Source: Neopestalotiopsis rosae
Taxonomy: Eukaryota; Ascomycota; Sordariomycetes; Amphisphaeriales; Sporocadaceae
Length of the DNA stretch: 64,000 bases
Assembly: GCA_023078685.1 (NCBI GenBank)
Contig: JALGAS010000007.1
Coordinates: 248,001-312,000 of the forward strand
Reading direction: 5' to 3'
This document shows, piece by piece, positions 43,254 to 54,200 of the stretch (the first letter of the stretch is position 1; each line of letters starts with the position of its first letter). The notes beneath the pieces are model-generated. The model saw nothing but the letters and a program-made list of their open reading frames with translations. It was not told the DNA's origin and searched no databases. A program made the position numbers and the translations under genes.

Positions 43254-44023
43254 CTACAGCTCATTGTGCTCCTGGACATCATCGGTATCCACAAGGACGG
43301 TCTCAGCAACCTTGGCAGCAGCACTGGCAGCACTAGCAATGTTCTCTGCAATTCCTGCCGCAGTCTCCTCGGCCGCTTCGCTGACTTCGGAGCTTGTGCT
43401 CTCCGTCGACTTGGTGACGATGGTCTCGGGCTTGGGGACACCCTTGATGCCAATGATTTCGGTCTCGAAGATCAGGGTCGAGCCAGCGGGGATAGGTCCC
43501 ATTCCTCTGTTACCGTAGCCGAGCTCGGGAGGGACGGTCAGGGTTCTGTATCAACAACGGTCAGTACGAGCACTTTGAAATTCCCACGCGACAGACGTAG
43601 TAGGGCGTTTTGCGACCTCACCTCTTCTCTCCAATACATGCGCCAGCCATACCTTGGTCCCATCTATAATTCCAGGTCAGCTATTTCTGCGTCGGCTTCA
43701 AATGCGACGTGGCCGCCAATCAATCAACTAACCCCTTAATGACCTGACCGACACCGAGCTTGAAGGTAAAGGGAGTGCCTCTATCGTAGCCTGCACGCAT
43801 ATCAGTTTCGCTTGTCGCATAATGAAGGACACCAAAAGCTCGTACTGGCATCAAATTTCTTGCCATCCTCAAGAGTTCCCTTGTAGTGCACCTCAATGGT
43901 ATCACCGGCCTGGGTCTTGCGCTCGCACTCTACAGCGGTCGTGACGTCAATCTTCAGGTCAGCGGCGAGGACGCCGACAGCAGCCGAAGCCACAAGGGAA
44001 AGAGTGAGAAAGAGGCCCTGCAT
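43254..44023 (-). CDS. FKBP-type peptidyl-prolyl isomerase, ER-retained
   Basis: FKBP2-like proline isomerase of 189 residues in four exons: 43846-44023, 43733-43790, 43622-43663 and 43254-43545. A signal peptide ([17 protein letters not shown]) precedes one FKBP domain. Marks are [20 protein letters not shown], the rejoined [13 protein letters not shown], a WDQG segment, and [10 protein letters not shown] with a late [10 protein letters not shown] Ser/Thr/Glu/Ala-rich extension of about 60 residues follows and ends in HNEL, an HDEL-like ER retention signal. It assists protein folding in the secretory pathway. Confidence 0.92.
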
Positions 44024-46603
44024 CTTGTCTGGATAATTCGACCGGTGGATTGAATTGGGGGAGCGTGAGAGACGGTTGTGGAAGAAGGCTGAAAGACACG
44101 GCCTTGATCTTGATGGTTACAATTACGAAATCCAAAATCCCATCTGGCCACCTTCGATGTTTCCCATAGGCAGGTAGCTCCTGGCCAGCTACACATGGCC
44201 CCCACCCACACCCCTCAAGTGCTCGTCCCCTGGAATAGTACCTAGGTCGGCTCGGTAGGGTCTAGCGCTGATTGCGCCCCCAGCTGATGCCCAAGTGCTT
44301 TCAGCTGTGTCCTGGTGTTACCGTGACGCGCGACCACTACCGAAGGATTCTTGGTTCTGACAGCAGGACAGTAGGTATTTAGACATCATGAATCCAAGGA
44401 GAACCCTCTGTCATGCTGCGCCTCGTTGGAAAGCTCGAGCAGATTCCGGCTACGTGCGGAAGCCGCCGAACACCATTTGAATTATTGTGCGTTGGGCCGA
44501 GTCACTGCCCCCAAAGATTTTGTCATGAATCGGCCAAGGTCATCATCACTGGAAGACGAGATTGAAGCTTTGCTGTACAGAGTAATCGGGAGGTTCTGCC
44601 TACATAGTGCAGAGCCTTGTTTCGGACTAGAAGGTTTTGTTTTGGTATCTGGAAAAAATGGGCTGTGTCATGCACGGATTACATCCGCTCTGAAGCCATA
44701 CAATAGGAGAATTTCCTTTAGGTAAAATGCATCGCGTGAGGGTGAAAAGGTAATTAACAAATTTTACGCGTAGCTGTACCTGTCGGCGGGATGTCTCACC
44801 AGACCTCCCACATGCAAGTCGTGTTAAACAAAGCATGACGTCGGCTGTCCGGGCCCCAGTCCAGGTCTCGGCCTCTGAAGAACCAGCAGCAGTGGAAGAA
44901 GGTGGGTGTTTGGGGGTCTTGGGGGCAGCTATTCAGCGTACATACCAATGAAGTCGCAGATTACGTTATTAGCACAGTAGATTCTTCCCTACGTACCTGA
45001 ACCCCTACATTTAGAAGCATGGCATGGTCGCAACCGTGACCATTAAAAGGTCCCCTCTACAAGTTGAGAAGCGGTGCAAAACTTCAAACGGAAGTGTGAA
45101 TGGTTTCGTTCGGTGAGAGGCATGCTATGTATGCAGCACGGATAACTCTAGACATACATTGCCATGGGCCATGAGTCACAAAACTCACCAAGCAAAGCAA
45201 CGGCACTACCGTGCGATCGCAAGAGCACGTCGACATCTTTCTTCGTAGATCATCTCTCTGGTGTCGTTCCGATTTTGAGGTTCACCGACGCTCCATCGGG
45301 CTTGGTAGGGAGCTAAGGTTCTAGAGGTCCAGATTCTGGGGACAGAACTGGAACAAGCTCGTACCCCAGGCACCAGACCCATTCTAGGTCCCCACCCAGC
45401 TTTAGGTGCATCGCAGCAGCAAATTGTACGTCTCACTGACATTGAAGGGCCTCAAGCTTTAGGCAACAATACTGGTCATTCTCGATTGACATTGTGTCCC
45501 GCCGACTCCAATTTTGAGAATGTAACAAAGGTCAATTCAGCACCACTGTTCGCTGAATTGACTGCGGTTGGAATTCATGTAGCGCATTGGCCAAATTGCG
45601 TCCTTCTCCAAAAACGAATTGAATTTTTGTTACTAGGACGCGAATGCTCCAAAAGTCCTTCCCTCCACTACAGTACTCTGTACCACGTCCTTGAATCTCA
45701 GCCCTAGCGACCCAGAATTGTAGGACTTATGTAAGTTCACGGGTGTTTCATCGATTCCAGGCAAACAGACCTATTGCACCAATACTGCCTTGGCTCTAAG
45801 GCCTGTCAAAAGATTGTGTTCCGGGGCAGACAGAGCACTGCTGCGCTTAGTCCGTCCAGCGGCGCAGCAACAATAGTGTCTGCCCAGCTTGAGTGCTGCT
45901 GCTGTTTTCTTGCTCCCACGCCCCCATACACATCCGGTCCTTGCCATACTACCAGACACTGGGAGAGCCTCGTGCTAGCGGACCTCACAACAACATCCAT
46001 AGTAGCTGGTTTCAGTAGAATCAGCCCAAAGAGTTGCCACCCAGGACACTGCCACCCTACCTTGAATAATTAAACTGTCTGCTTGAAATCACCGCTTATG
46101 ATGGACAAGCCCCCAAGAAAGGGGTCTGCTCTCTTCTTTCCTTCACACCGAGTGAGCAGCCCCCAGCCCAGGCCCCACTACACTTTTCCACTGCCACAAG
46201 CAAACCTTCACTCAACCGTAGGTAATGTAGTCTTTTGCTCCCATTGTCGAGACATTCAGACATCTTGGACTCCACTCTCCGTGACTCATTCACAAACTTC
46301 GGTGTATGTGTAAGTATGTACAGTTCTTCCATCGGTCAACGGAACTCGAGATGATGCCTGTGTTTGCCTGGAAAGCACTGCCAGGGCAGATTGTTACTGG
46401 TGCGGTCCAGTCCCATCCACTGAGGTTGGTGAGGACCCTTATGTGAGGTACCACCATTGAGCCTTGAGGAACTATATTTTGTCCTCACATTTCTGGTTTG
46501 TATAAGTATGTGAAGACAAATCCTTCTTCTATTTTTCCAATTCCTCTTAATTGTTCTCTATTCAGCAGCAATTACCAAACAATCTCAAGAAGCCTCGTCT
46601 ACA

Positions 46604-46644
<41 letters not shown>

Positions 46645-46720
46645 CAAACACCACCACCTCTTCGAACCTCCGTTGAAGAAATTCATTCGCCTAACAACCA
46701 CGAATAAACACTCTACCACA
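44024..46720. other. 2.7-kb gene-poor stretch
   Basis: No convincing gene. Open frames up to about 100 codons lack family features. The last 115 bases contain the AT microsatellite in the leader of the small Ser/Tyr-rich gene. I found no tRNA-like cloverleaf by eye. Confidence 0.45.
46608..46641. repeat. (AT)17 microsatellite
   Basis: Uninterrupted alternation of A and T over 34 bases, about 80 bases before the ATG at 46721. It probably lies in the promoter or 5' untranslated region. Confidence 0.95.
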
Positions 46721-46990
46721 ATGTCAAGCAGCAGCTACTACACTTCGGGAAGCTCCCGTTCCTCCTACTCGACAACCTCTTCGCGGGACCCATACTACAA
46801 ATCGACCACGTCTTCTTCTGGGGGTCCTTACTACGGCGCCGCCTCATCTGGCGAGTACCGCTCCTCAACTGCCAAAGACTACAAGAAACAAGTTACCCTA
46901 CGCGGTACCAACGTTATTCACAACGAGAACGCCAGGGGTTACAACCAGGCGGACCCTCACCCAAGTTACGGAGGAGCTTATAGTCGCTAA
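46721..46990 (+). CDS. Small Ser/Tyr/Gly-rich protein
   Basis: Intronless frame of 89 residues with an ATG in a good context (CCACAATG). The N-terminal 50 residues are mostly Ser, Tyr, Thr and Gly (SSSYYTSGSSRSSYSTTSS). The C-terminal part is more ordered in look (DYKKQVTLRGTNVIHNENARG). There is no signal peptide or membrane helix. I do not recognise the family. Composition, start context and the long AT-rich leader favour a real gene. A stress or low-complexity RNA-associated role would be speculation. Confidence 0.6.
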   Translation: MSSSSYYTSGSSRSSYSTTSSRDPYYKSTTSSSGGPYYGAASSGEYRSSTAKDYKKQVTLRGTNVIHNENARGYNQADPHPSYGGAYSR

Positions 46991-48170
46991 GTCCACTAAG
47001 CACCTAGCTCCAGGCTTGTCTGTCCACACAGACCTTTATGGAGACCTTACACCATGTGGTCCTAGACGACATCTTGCATTTTGGATATAATGGCGTTTCA
47101 TGGAACATAGGAAGACTCAAGGACATCATCATCAACACTCAAGACTGGAAGCGTGGTGCTGATGATGGTGACAAGGATGAAGGAATCATGGGATCTTCTT
47201 TGCCGGGGTCTTGCACAATAGATCTCCTTATACATAAAGATGTTACGCCGCTGGGCGACGGGTCATTGGGATTGGAAGCATTTCTGTCTGGTGACAGAAA
47301 ACAATTAGCACACTATAGATACCCTACTTTTCTTGTATATATACTAAGAGAGCCAATTTGAAACATTTGTTTGCACTACTGGCAACCATTGCAAGTGCAA
47401 GATGTGATTGGACAATTGCTGCCTTTGTCAACACCCTGGCCACGTGCAACTATCCGACAGCCCCTCTACTGTGTAAGGGTCTCGAACAAATCTGTACCTG
47501 CAGCTCGATTTTGCAGCCCATTACGACCATCTTCCCGGCCTATGCCCCTCTTCGGCATCTACCCAGATCGATCTACGTACATGGATCTCCGACTGCTTTG
47601 ATGGTTCAGCCCTGTCACACGGCCGCATAATGAACAGATCATACATTTTTGCTCATGGCGTGGATTTTACCCCTTTTTCAATCTTTTCGTATTGCTCTCC
47701 TGTCTATTTACGCTGCGTGATTATCATCAAACACCATACTGTCATTCCCATTACCATTACCCCGCCATTACCATTATCCCCTGGATTGCTTCCTCTAAAT
47801 TACCGGGTTGAGATTCCCTTGTACCCCCCGCTTGTATTCGGGGTAGTTTGCACGAAAAGAGTAATGCCCTTGTGTAACCAACCCTGCCATGATCATTGTC
47901 CACCTCCCTAGGCCGTCCAATATGATCGCTATGACCGTTATGCCGTTTCCCCCAATAACACTTCTTGGCCAAGACAGAAAGCAGGCCCTAAATAGGTAAC
48001 TAATCATCAACGTGACACATGTTTCGTCGTGAATTTTTGAGCAGCATGTGAGGCACCAGCAGCTCTCCTTGGACAGCTGTTGACATGTATTTGCTTGAAA
48101 TCGGGCAGTGAACAATGACACCCTCATTGTCATCGGGATCGCCTTGGATCCAACTGCTGCTTTGCGCACC
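46991..48170. other. Convergent intergenic spacer
   Basis: About 1.2 kb of 3' flanks. There is a short CATTACCATTACC tandem near 47749-47775. A 124-codon minus-strand frame ending at 47795 has no family features and I do not count it as a gene. Confidence 0.45.
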
Positions 48171-49538
48171 TCATTGAGTCAATCGCCCTGAGAGCGGACC
48201 GCATTTCGGGCACAAGTGAGACGAGGCGCAAGCTGATTGTCTTGGCATATCAGTGAGAGGAGTCTCGCTGCATTGATGCGGGAGGCTCGGGACAAAGTCG
48301 ACTTCGCAAGGGTCTTTGGCAAAGATGTACTTGATGTCGTATCCATCGTCAATCAACTCCTGTAAGCACTTGGCCGCGAGATCCGCTTGACCGGCGACGC
48401 GGGCGAACCGCCACTCCATGGTCCGGGTCCGGTCCTCTTCTTCGGCCACGATCTTCACGCTCGTTGTGAAGAACGTGAAGTAGCGTCGAAATAGATGCAA
48501 CAGGCTTGCCTCATTGACAATGGACGGTGCGCCTTGGATCACGAGGACCCGCGACCGGAGTTTGCCCATGGAGTTGGTTTCATTCTGGGGACCGACACGG
48601 TTGCGGTTCCAGCCCACTTTGGCTGCGAAGCCCCGGACAAGGAGGCCAGTCTTGCGCTTGTCGTTGAGAAAAGCCCGTGCCGATTCCGCCTTCATGAATG
48701 CCACCTGAGCTGCCGTTGTGACATGGCCGATGGCGTGGTCCGGCCGATTAAGATTTATCGAGAATATGGCTCCAGCCTTGCCAATAGCGGCTTCTACGTC
48801 GCTTTCCGTGCAGTCGGCAGGAAGACCGGTGATCCACAGATTGCAATTCAGCTCTTTTGGGACCTCTTGTGGACGGTTTGCGGGATTCGTGACGTCGCCA
48901 TTGTAGTTGAGCTTAAAGCCAAACCGCTCACGGATAGAATGGTCGTCCGCATCTGCAACAGTGCGTCTGTTGGCTCCGTGTTCGCGCTGTGCCATTTTCG
49001 ACGGTTTTTGGCGGTTGAGGTCGGGCAGTATGATCGGTACCGAAGTAGATGACAATGGTGAAGGCTTCCGCGAACCTCGAGGTTTGGGCGAGGCACCTTT
49101 ACTTCCGATTTCGGTCGAAAGTCCGGGCCGTGCATGCGGAGGGATGTATCTTTCCACAGTAGTCTGAGTCAACTCATTGCTGTTGTTTTCATTGCTGTTG
49201 TTTGAAGGCGAGGCAGCCCAAGAAGAAGAAGGATAGGGAGAAGAAGAAGAATAATCAGACGAGGAAGAATATTGGGGTGATGTCATCATGGGGAAGGATG
49301 ATGGCAACTCGACCCCCGAGATCCATTCGTCGATGGAGTGAGCCGATCTTGCGTGAGGTAGCAAAGACTCGCTTGTGGGCTGCAACAGATTGGGCTGGCT
49401 TGTTGATGAGTTGAGAGGCATTGTCGGATTCAGAGGAGGACCGACACGTCGGCCTAAATTTTGTGCGTTGAACTCCTCCCAAGTACAGCCGATCGTGCGG
49501 ACCCTGCGTTGCCCTCTGGCTGGGAGTTCTGCGAGCAT
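48171..49538 (-). CDS. RNA-recognition-motif protein
   Basis: Single-exon protein of 455 residues. The N-terminal 160 residues are low-complexity, rich in Ser, Pro and Asn, with YIPPHARPGL in the middle. A first RRM-like domain begins at NCNLWITGLPADCTESDVEAA. A second, more divergent one begins at RVLVIQGAPSIVNEASLLHLF. RNP aromatic residues are only partly kept. It probably binds RNA in post-transcriptional control, as in fungal proteins of similar layout; the target is unknown. The ATG at 49538 is the first in frame. Confidence 0.75.
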   Translation of the reverse strand: MLAELPARGQRRVRTIGCTWEEFNAQNLGRRVGPPLNPTMPLNSSTSQPNLLQPTSESLLPHARSAHSIDEWISGVELPSSFPMMTSPQYSSSSDYSSSSPYPSSSWAASPSNNSNENNSNELTQTTVERYIPPHARPGLSTEIGSKGASPKPRGSRKPSPLSSTSVPIILPDLNRQKPSKMAQREHGANRRTVADADDHSIRERFGFKLNYNGDVTNPANRPQEVPKELNCNLWITGLPADCTESDVEAAIGKAGAIFSINLNRPDHAIGHVTTAAQVAFMKAESARAFLNDKRKTGLLVRGFAAKVGWNRNRVGPQNETNSMGKLRSRVLVIQGAPSIVNEASLLHLFRRYFTFFTTSVKIVAEEEDRTRTMEWRFARVAGQADLAAKCLQELIDDGYDIKYIFAKDPCEVDFVPSLPHQCSETPLTDMPRQSACASSHLCPKCGPLSGRLTQ

Positions 49539-51003
49539 TGCAGAGATATCGTGATGAGATATGTCTAAAAAGGTACAAGGCTCGGGTTCTATGTAAGGAT
49601 AGAAGGTATGCCAAGATGTGGAAGATTAGGCAGATGGGTGATGATCACGATGCTAGAAATGTTGGATTGTGCAACTTGATTTATAGGTAGATTGGAAGGG
49701 ATTGTGCGCTGAGATTCAGTAAACTGGCAGGTTAATACACGGGAATGAAAAAAGATCTAGTAGGAATGAATAACTCGAGAGTAAGTGAATAACTTGCAGA
49801 CTGCAGAGATGGGATGGTTGACATCTTGTCGAGTGCAGACTCGGAGAACAGGAATCAAGTTGGGGCTTATGAATCAAATAAAGACTTGAATGTATATTGG
49901 AAGGGACTATGGTGTTTCGTGGAAGAAGGAGAGACTTGGTAGAAGGTAATGGTGAAAGACCTGGAAAGTAATGGGGACGCTCAGAGGACGCTCAGTGGAC
50001 TGGGGGTGGGAGCAATGCAAGACTTCGGACCGCACAGTGGACAACATCCAGAGCACCCACCTCTCTCTCTACCTTAGGGTAAAGTTTAATCGGCAGACGC
50101 ATCTTCCTCGTGGGCTGATGATCATTTTTGACAATCAAGAAATGAACAAGGTGCAAGCTAGAATGATATTTCCAAATCCAAAAACTGTATTGAATGACTG
50201 TGTTCTTTTGAAATTGGATCGGTGCCTAGGGCGCGGTTCTTGCTTCCTCTAGGTTTGGAAGAGTAAAAGAAAAGTACGTTCCATGATTCGAGAAGTACGG
50301 ATATGAATATTCACCTGCCGAACATAATGACATTTTCTGGTGGAAACGACACTGTAGAAGGACCGTTATTGTATAAGAAATGCATCGATGCCTCGGACAT
50401 TTGACCTATAAGATCGCAGATGAACTAATATAGTAATATGGAGCAGAGACGGCAAGTTACGGTCGCTAAGACACAATTATATGCAGATAGCCCTTGGTCC
50501 ATCATGGGATTCTTGGCATACCGATGAAGGATAATATTCATCACTGTTGATACGACCGTATCGAATGAAATGAAGATAATATTAAAGATAGTTCTTCTAA
50601 GTTCAAAAATCCAACGTGCACACAAACGGGATAGAAAGCCCTTCCCGTTGAACCAACAGCCTTCTTGAGGCTGTAAACGGATAGCCACGTACTTCAGCCA
50701 CATGTGGCGTATCAACTGTCACTACAACTGATTTCATCCATTCATTGTGTAATGTACTTGTGTGGATGCAAAAACATGAATTCTGTCTATAGCCTGGTTC
50801 AGGTCTCTAGAAGTTTAGATAAGTAGTATGTACAAGAAGGGTTTGATATGCGAGCCACCCGCCACCACATGAGGGCTGAGGTTATGCCACAGTAAATATT
50901 TATATACGAGAATAGTATTCTTTTTTCTATCCCCAGCTCTTTTTTATTTTGCTCGGGAAGTCTTGGTTCATATGACCAATGGAAGAGAGAGAGCCCGGAA
51001 AAT
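49539..51003. other. Intergenic: RRM gene promoter, pectin lyase 3' flank
   Basis: About 1.5 kb with only short, featureless open frames. AT-rich tracts lie near 50420-50600. No gene is recognised. Confidence 0.45.
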
Positions 51004-52212
51004 TTAGAGCTTTCCGAAACCAGCGCTGCTGGCGACGGACTTGGCGGCCTCGGCGGTGGAGGCGCTGGCAATGTTCTTGCCCTTGAAGTTGGACAGGAAG
51101 GCCGTGTCGGAGGAGGAGAAGGTGCCGGAGCTGCCAAAGGCGTTGACAACACAGGCGCGGCCGAGGTAGGTGGAGCAGACGGCGTTGCTGGTGGCGTCGG
51201 GGGCGGTGAAGAGCTGGCCCTCAATGTCGGTCAGGACGGGGGTGGGGACGTTCTGGAAGACGTTGCCCTCGGCGAGAATCATGGCACCGGAGTCGACCTC
51301 GAAAGCGTGGTCGGAGGAAGAGTACCAGTAGTTGTTGACGGCGTGCAGCAGAGTGTTGCCGGCGACCTTGGGGCCACGGCCGGAGGTGTGGTGGATGTAG
51401 TTGTTCTTGAAGGTGACCAGGTCACCGGAACCAGTGAAGTACAGAGCCCAGTAGTGGTTGGCATCGCAGGTAGCGGACCAGGTGGAGCTACCGTCAATCT
51501 CGCTGTTGGAGATGGTCACACGGTTGGAGGCAGAGTTACCCAGGACAATGTGCTGACGGCCAATGAGAGAGGTCTAGAGTGGAAAGGAGCAATGTTAGTA
51601 AGGTCATGGTCAAGATCAATTGGATCGAGTGATAGCTCTTACCTTGACGTGGTCGATCCAGACCATGTCAGTGTTATCCAGGGTGATGGCATCACCACCC
51701 CAGACGTAGTGAGGGTTGAGGTTGGTGATGTGGATGTTCTGGATGATGATGTTCTTCGCGCCCGAGACAATTCTCAGACCCTTGCCCTTGATAACACCAG
51801 CGCTGCCGCTGCCGATCAAAGACTTGTTGGACTTGACAGTGATGCCCAAAAGACCGGCATTGTCGTAGGAGACGGTGGCCTTGGGGGCGCTGGCCTGGTA
51901 GTTGTCACACCACGAGTTCTGGTTGATGGCCAGCTGGCAGGCGGAAGCAGTACCCCAAGGAGCACAGCCGGTCGAGGTGGTAGTACCCTCAGTGCCGGTG
52001 AAGTCGAAGGTCTTGGTCAGGACAATGACACGGGCGGTGTCATCACCAAGGTAAGAGACCAGCTCGGCGGTGGTGGAAGGGTAGACGGCAGTAGCAGAGC
52101 CACCACCGGTGACACCCTTGGCGAAACCCTCGGCGGCACCAGAGACGGACACGGCCGCGACGGTGTTGGCAAGCAGCGCTGCTGCCGCAGCAAAAGAACC
52201 AGCGAATCTCAT
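51004..52212 (-). CDS. Secreted pectin lyase, PL1 family
   Basis: Extracellular pectin-degrading enzyme of 379 residues in two exons, 51643-52212 and 51004-51573. A signal peptide ([17 protein letters not shown]) precedes the right-handed beta-helix domain. Characteristic segments are [17 protein letters not shown] and VWIDHVK, then [12 protein letters not shown] rejoined across the intron. The GRQH stretch is typical of pectin lyases rather than calcium-dependent pectate lyases. Later come [20 protein letters not shown] and Cys residues for disulfides. It cleaves methyl-esterified homogalacturonan by beta-elimination. A TATA-like box (about 52438-52445 on the opposite strand) lies upstream. 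It suggests plant-cell-wall use. Confidence 0.92.
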
Positions 52213-54200
52213 ATTGACGATGTTGTAATAATAAATATTATAATCTTCGGATAGTCGATGGAGATGATAGGTGAGTTTTGTTTTGCAGTTATGCCAAAAA
52301 AGAAGGACGAAGCGAAATGAATGTGGTTTGTTTGAACGAAAGTATAGTCAAAGTGAAAAGAAAGACAAGCCGATCAAGGCGTGAGATGGCAGGATACTGT
52401 TTCCAAGATCTTACTGTAGGATGGGGGATCGACCGACTGTTTATATCCCATTCCTACGGCCTGCTTCCTCCGCTCGAACTCACGATAATCGACTGTAACC
52501 CCCTCCCTCCTGCTTGGGTATGCCGAGTTTGCCAAGAACTCATTATACCACCAGGACCTCGTCTGTTCCAGAGCGCAAGGATCAGAAACCCATGTTGCTC
52601 TACCACTTTTCTCCTCCTTACTCATGAAGTTGCATCGACAGAGCGGGTCTTTGCCTGACAGACCACGCTGGATCAAGCTTAAGTTTATTCCAAAAAGAGC
52701 TGTCATTGATCGTCCAAGCGAACCGTCAGCTTTCTCGCAACATGCCGAAGCAAGCGGAGGCTATGGCAAGGGTCTCCATTCTGCGGGAGTTCGTCCCGTC
52801 TTGAGCCAAGCGCACGATCTATCCGAGACGTGAGGCTCCGCAGTTGAGTGTTCTCGAAATTTTCTGCTGTCAGCGCTCATGCCCATGTCCGTGGTGATCC
52901 AGACTTTTAGAGAATATGGCATAGTGCTGTGGGATAGTCAGCGACGAATGCCCATAAGTCACAATCACAGCAGGGGCAGCAAAATGATCATCCCTTGAAA
53001 TGCCCCGGTCTTGGTGGACAGTGGACGAGGCCCCTTGGACTCGCTTGCCGAGGCATGCATGTTTTCCTCCCTCAATTTTGCGCCAATCAAAAATGTCTGT
53101 TGGATAGTTCGTTTCCAATTCCGGAAATTTGTCTTTGTCCGAGCCAAAAACCAAACGATGATGCGGAGAAAAAGCGCCACAATATGCACGCAGTAGGCAG
53201 TACGGTAGTCATCATGATCCACCGACGTACAGACAGACAGACAGTCTGCATATTTGTGATTTTTTTTTTCTCGTTTTCCTATTTCAAGCCTTGAGTATAT
53301 GGCATATCGATGACGAAGATAAACTTATTATCTTGATCCCGACTAATGGTAAGCACAAGTTGATGATATGATGACCCATTGAACAAGGCCATGACTTTTC
53401 AATTTCCACCAGTTGGCAGTCGATATGGTGGAGATCCCTGAAATGAAAGGGGTCAAAACGTCAGACCCCGGCCCCTGAGCAAGTCAGCCATAGCTGAGAA
53501 ACCTGAAAACACGAAGCCCCTAGTCGAGGTCCCGAACACTGTGATAGAGTTCTGGACATCATGGACGGCTGTTTCGGCCGAAGTGCACATCCTGACCAAA
53601 TCTTTGGAAATGTTTAAAAAATCCCACCTTAGGTAATATAGATATAGGGGATGATCACAACCGAGAAGAGAGCTTACGTTGCATTGCGCCCCGGCTGGCC
53701 CGATCATGCTTCTTTTTCGCACCGTCGGTCTTGGCCGCTAAAGAGCCGCAGCATTGGCAAAAGATCCACACTTGGCTCTCGAGTATCTACCTACTCTCGA
53801 GGCCCGTCCCACTCGCAACGGTGAAGCGTCGATATAGTATAGTCCTTCTACTTTATCTTCTTGATCATGCTTGGCCGACATCAAATTGAATATGGAACCC
53901 TTCTGGAATGATATCGGTCGTTCTTATTTCGCAAACAAAGTCACAGACTAGTCATTCCTTGCGAGCATTGGTTGTGCATGAATAAATTAGTTATCTACTA
54001 CAAAGCTAGTAGCATAGGCTAAGCATTTCGAGGCCGGTGAATATTCCTCAAGAACCCCAAATGCAAGTCATCTTCTTAGTGGGCTTCAACGGCCCGTCCC
54101 AAAAAAAACCAATCTAGATATGACCTATTGATTATTGTGGCGGAAATTGAATAAGTCGAAATTGCTCCAAAAAGCCAGTAATGTATGATGTTCTAGCCTT
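52213..54200. other. Intergenic: pectin lyase promoter and spacer
   Basis: About 2 kb without a convincing gene. Features are a short CAGA tandem near 53230-53245 and a T9 run near 53260. Open frames below 130 codons are not supported. Confidence 0.45.

Noticed and set aside
47795..48169. 124-codon minus-strand frame downstream of the RRM gene
   Set aside because: No start context, splice support or family features; likely a chance frame in the 3' flank.
48495..49052. Plus-strand frame opposite the RRM gene
   Set aside because: No family features; the RRM frame on the other strand is longer and conserved-looking.
51307..52254. Plus-strand 315-codon frame opposite the pectin lyase
   Set aside because: It is antisense to a well-supported pectin lyase and has only biased composition.
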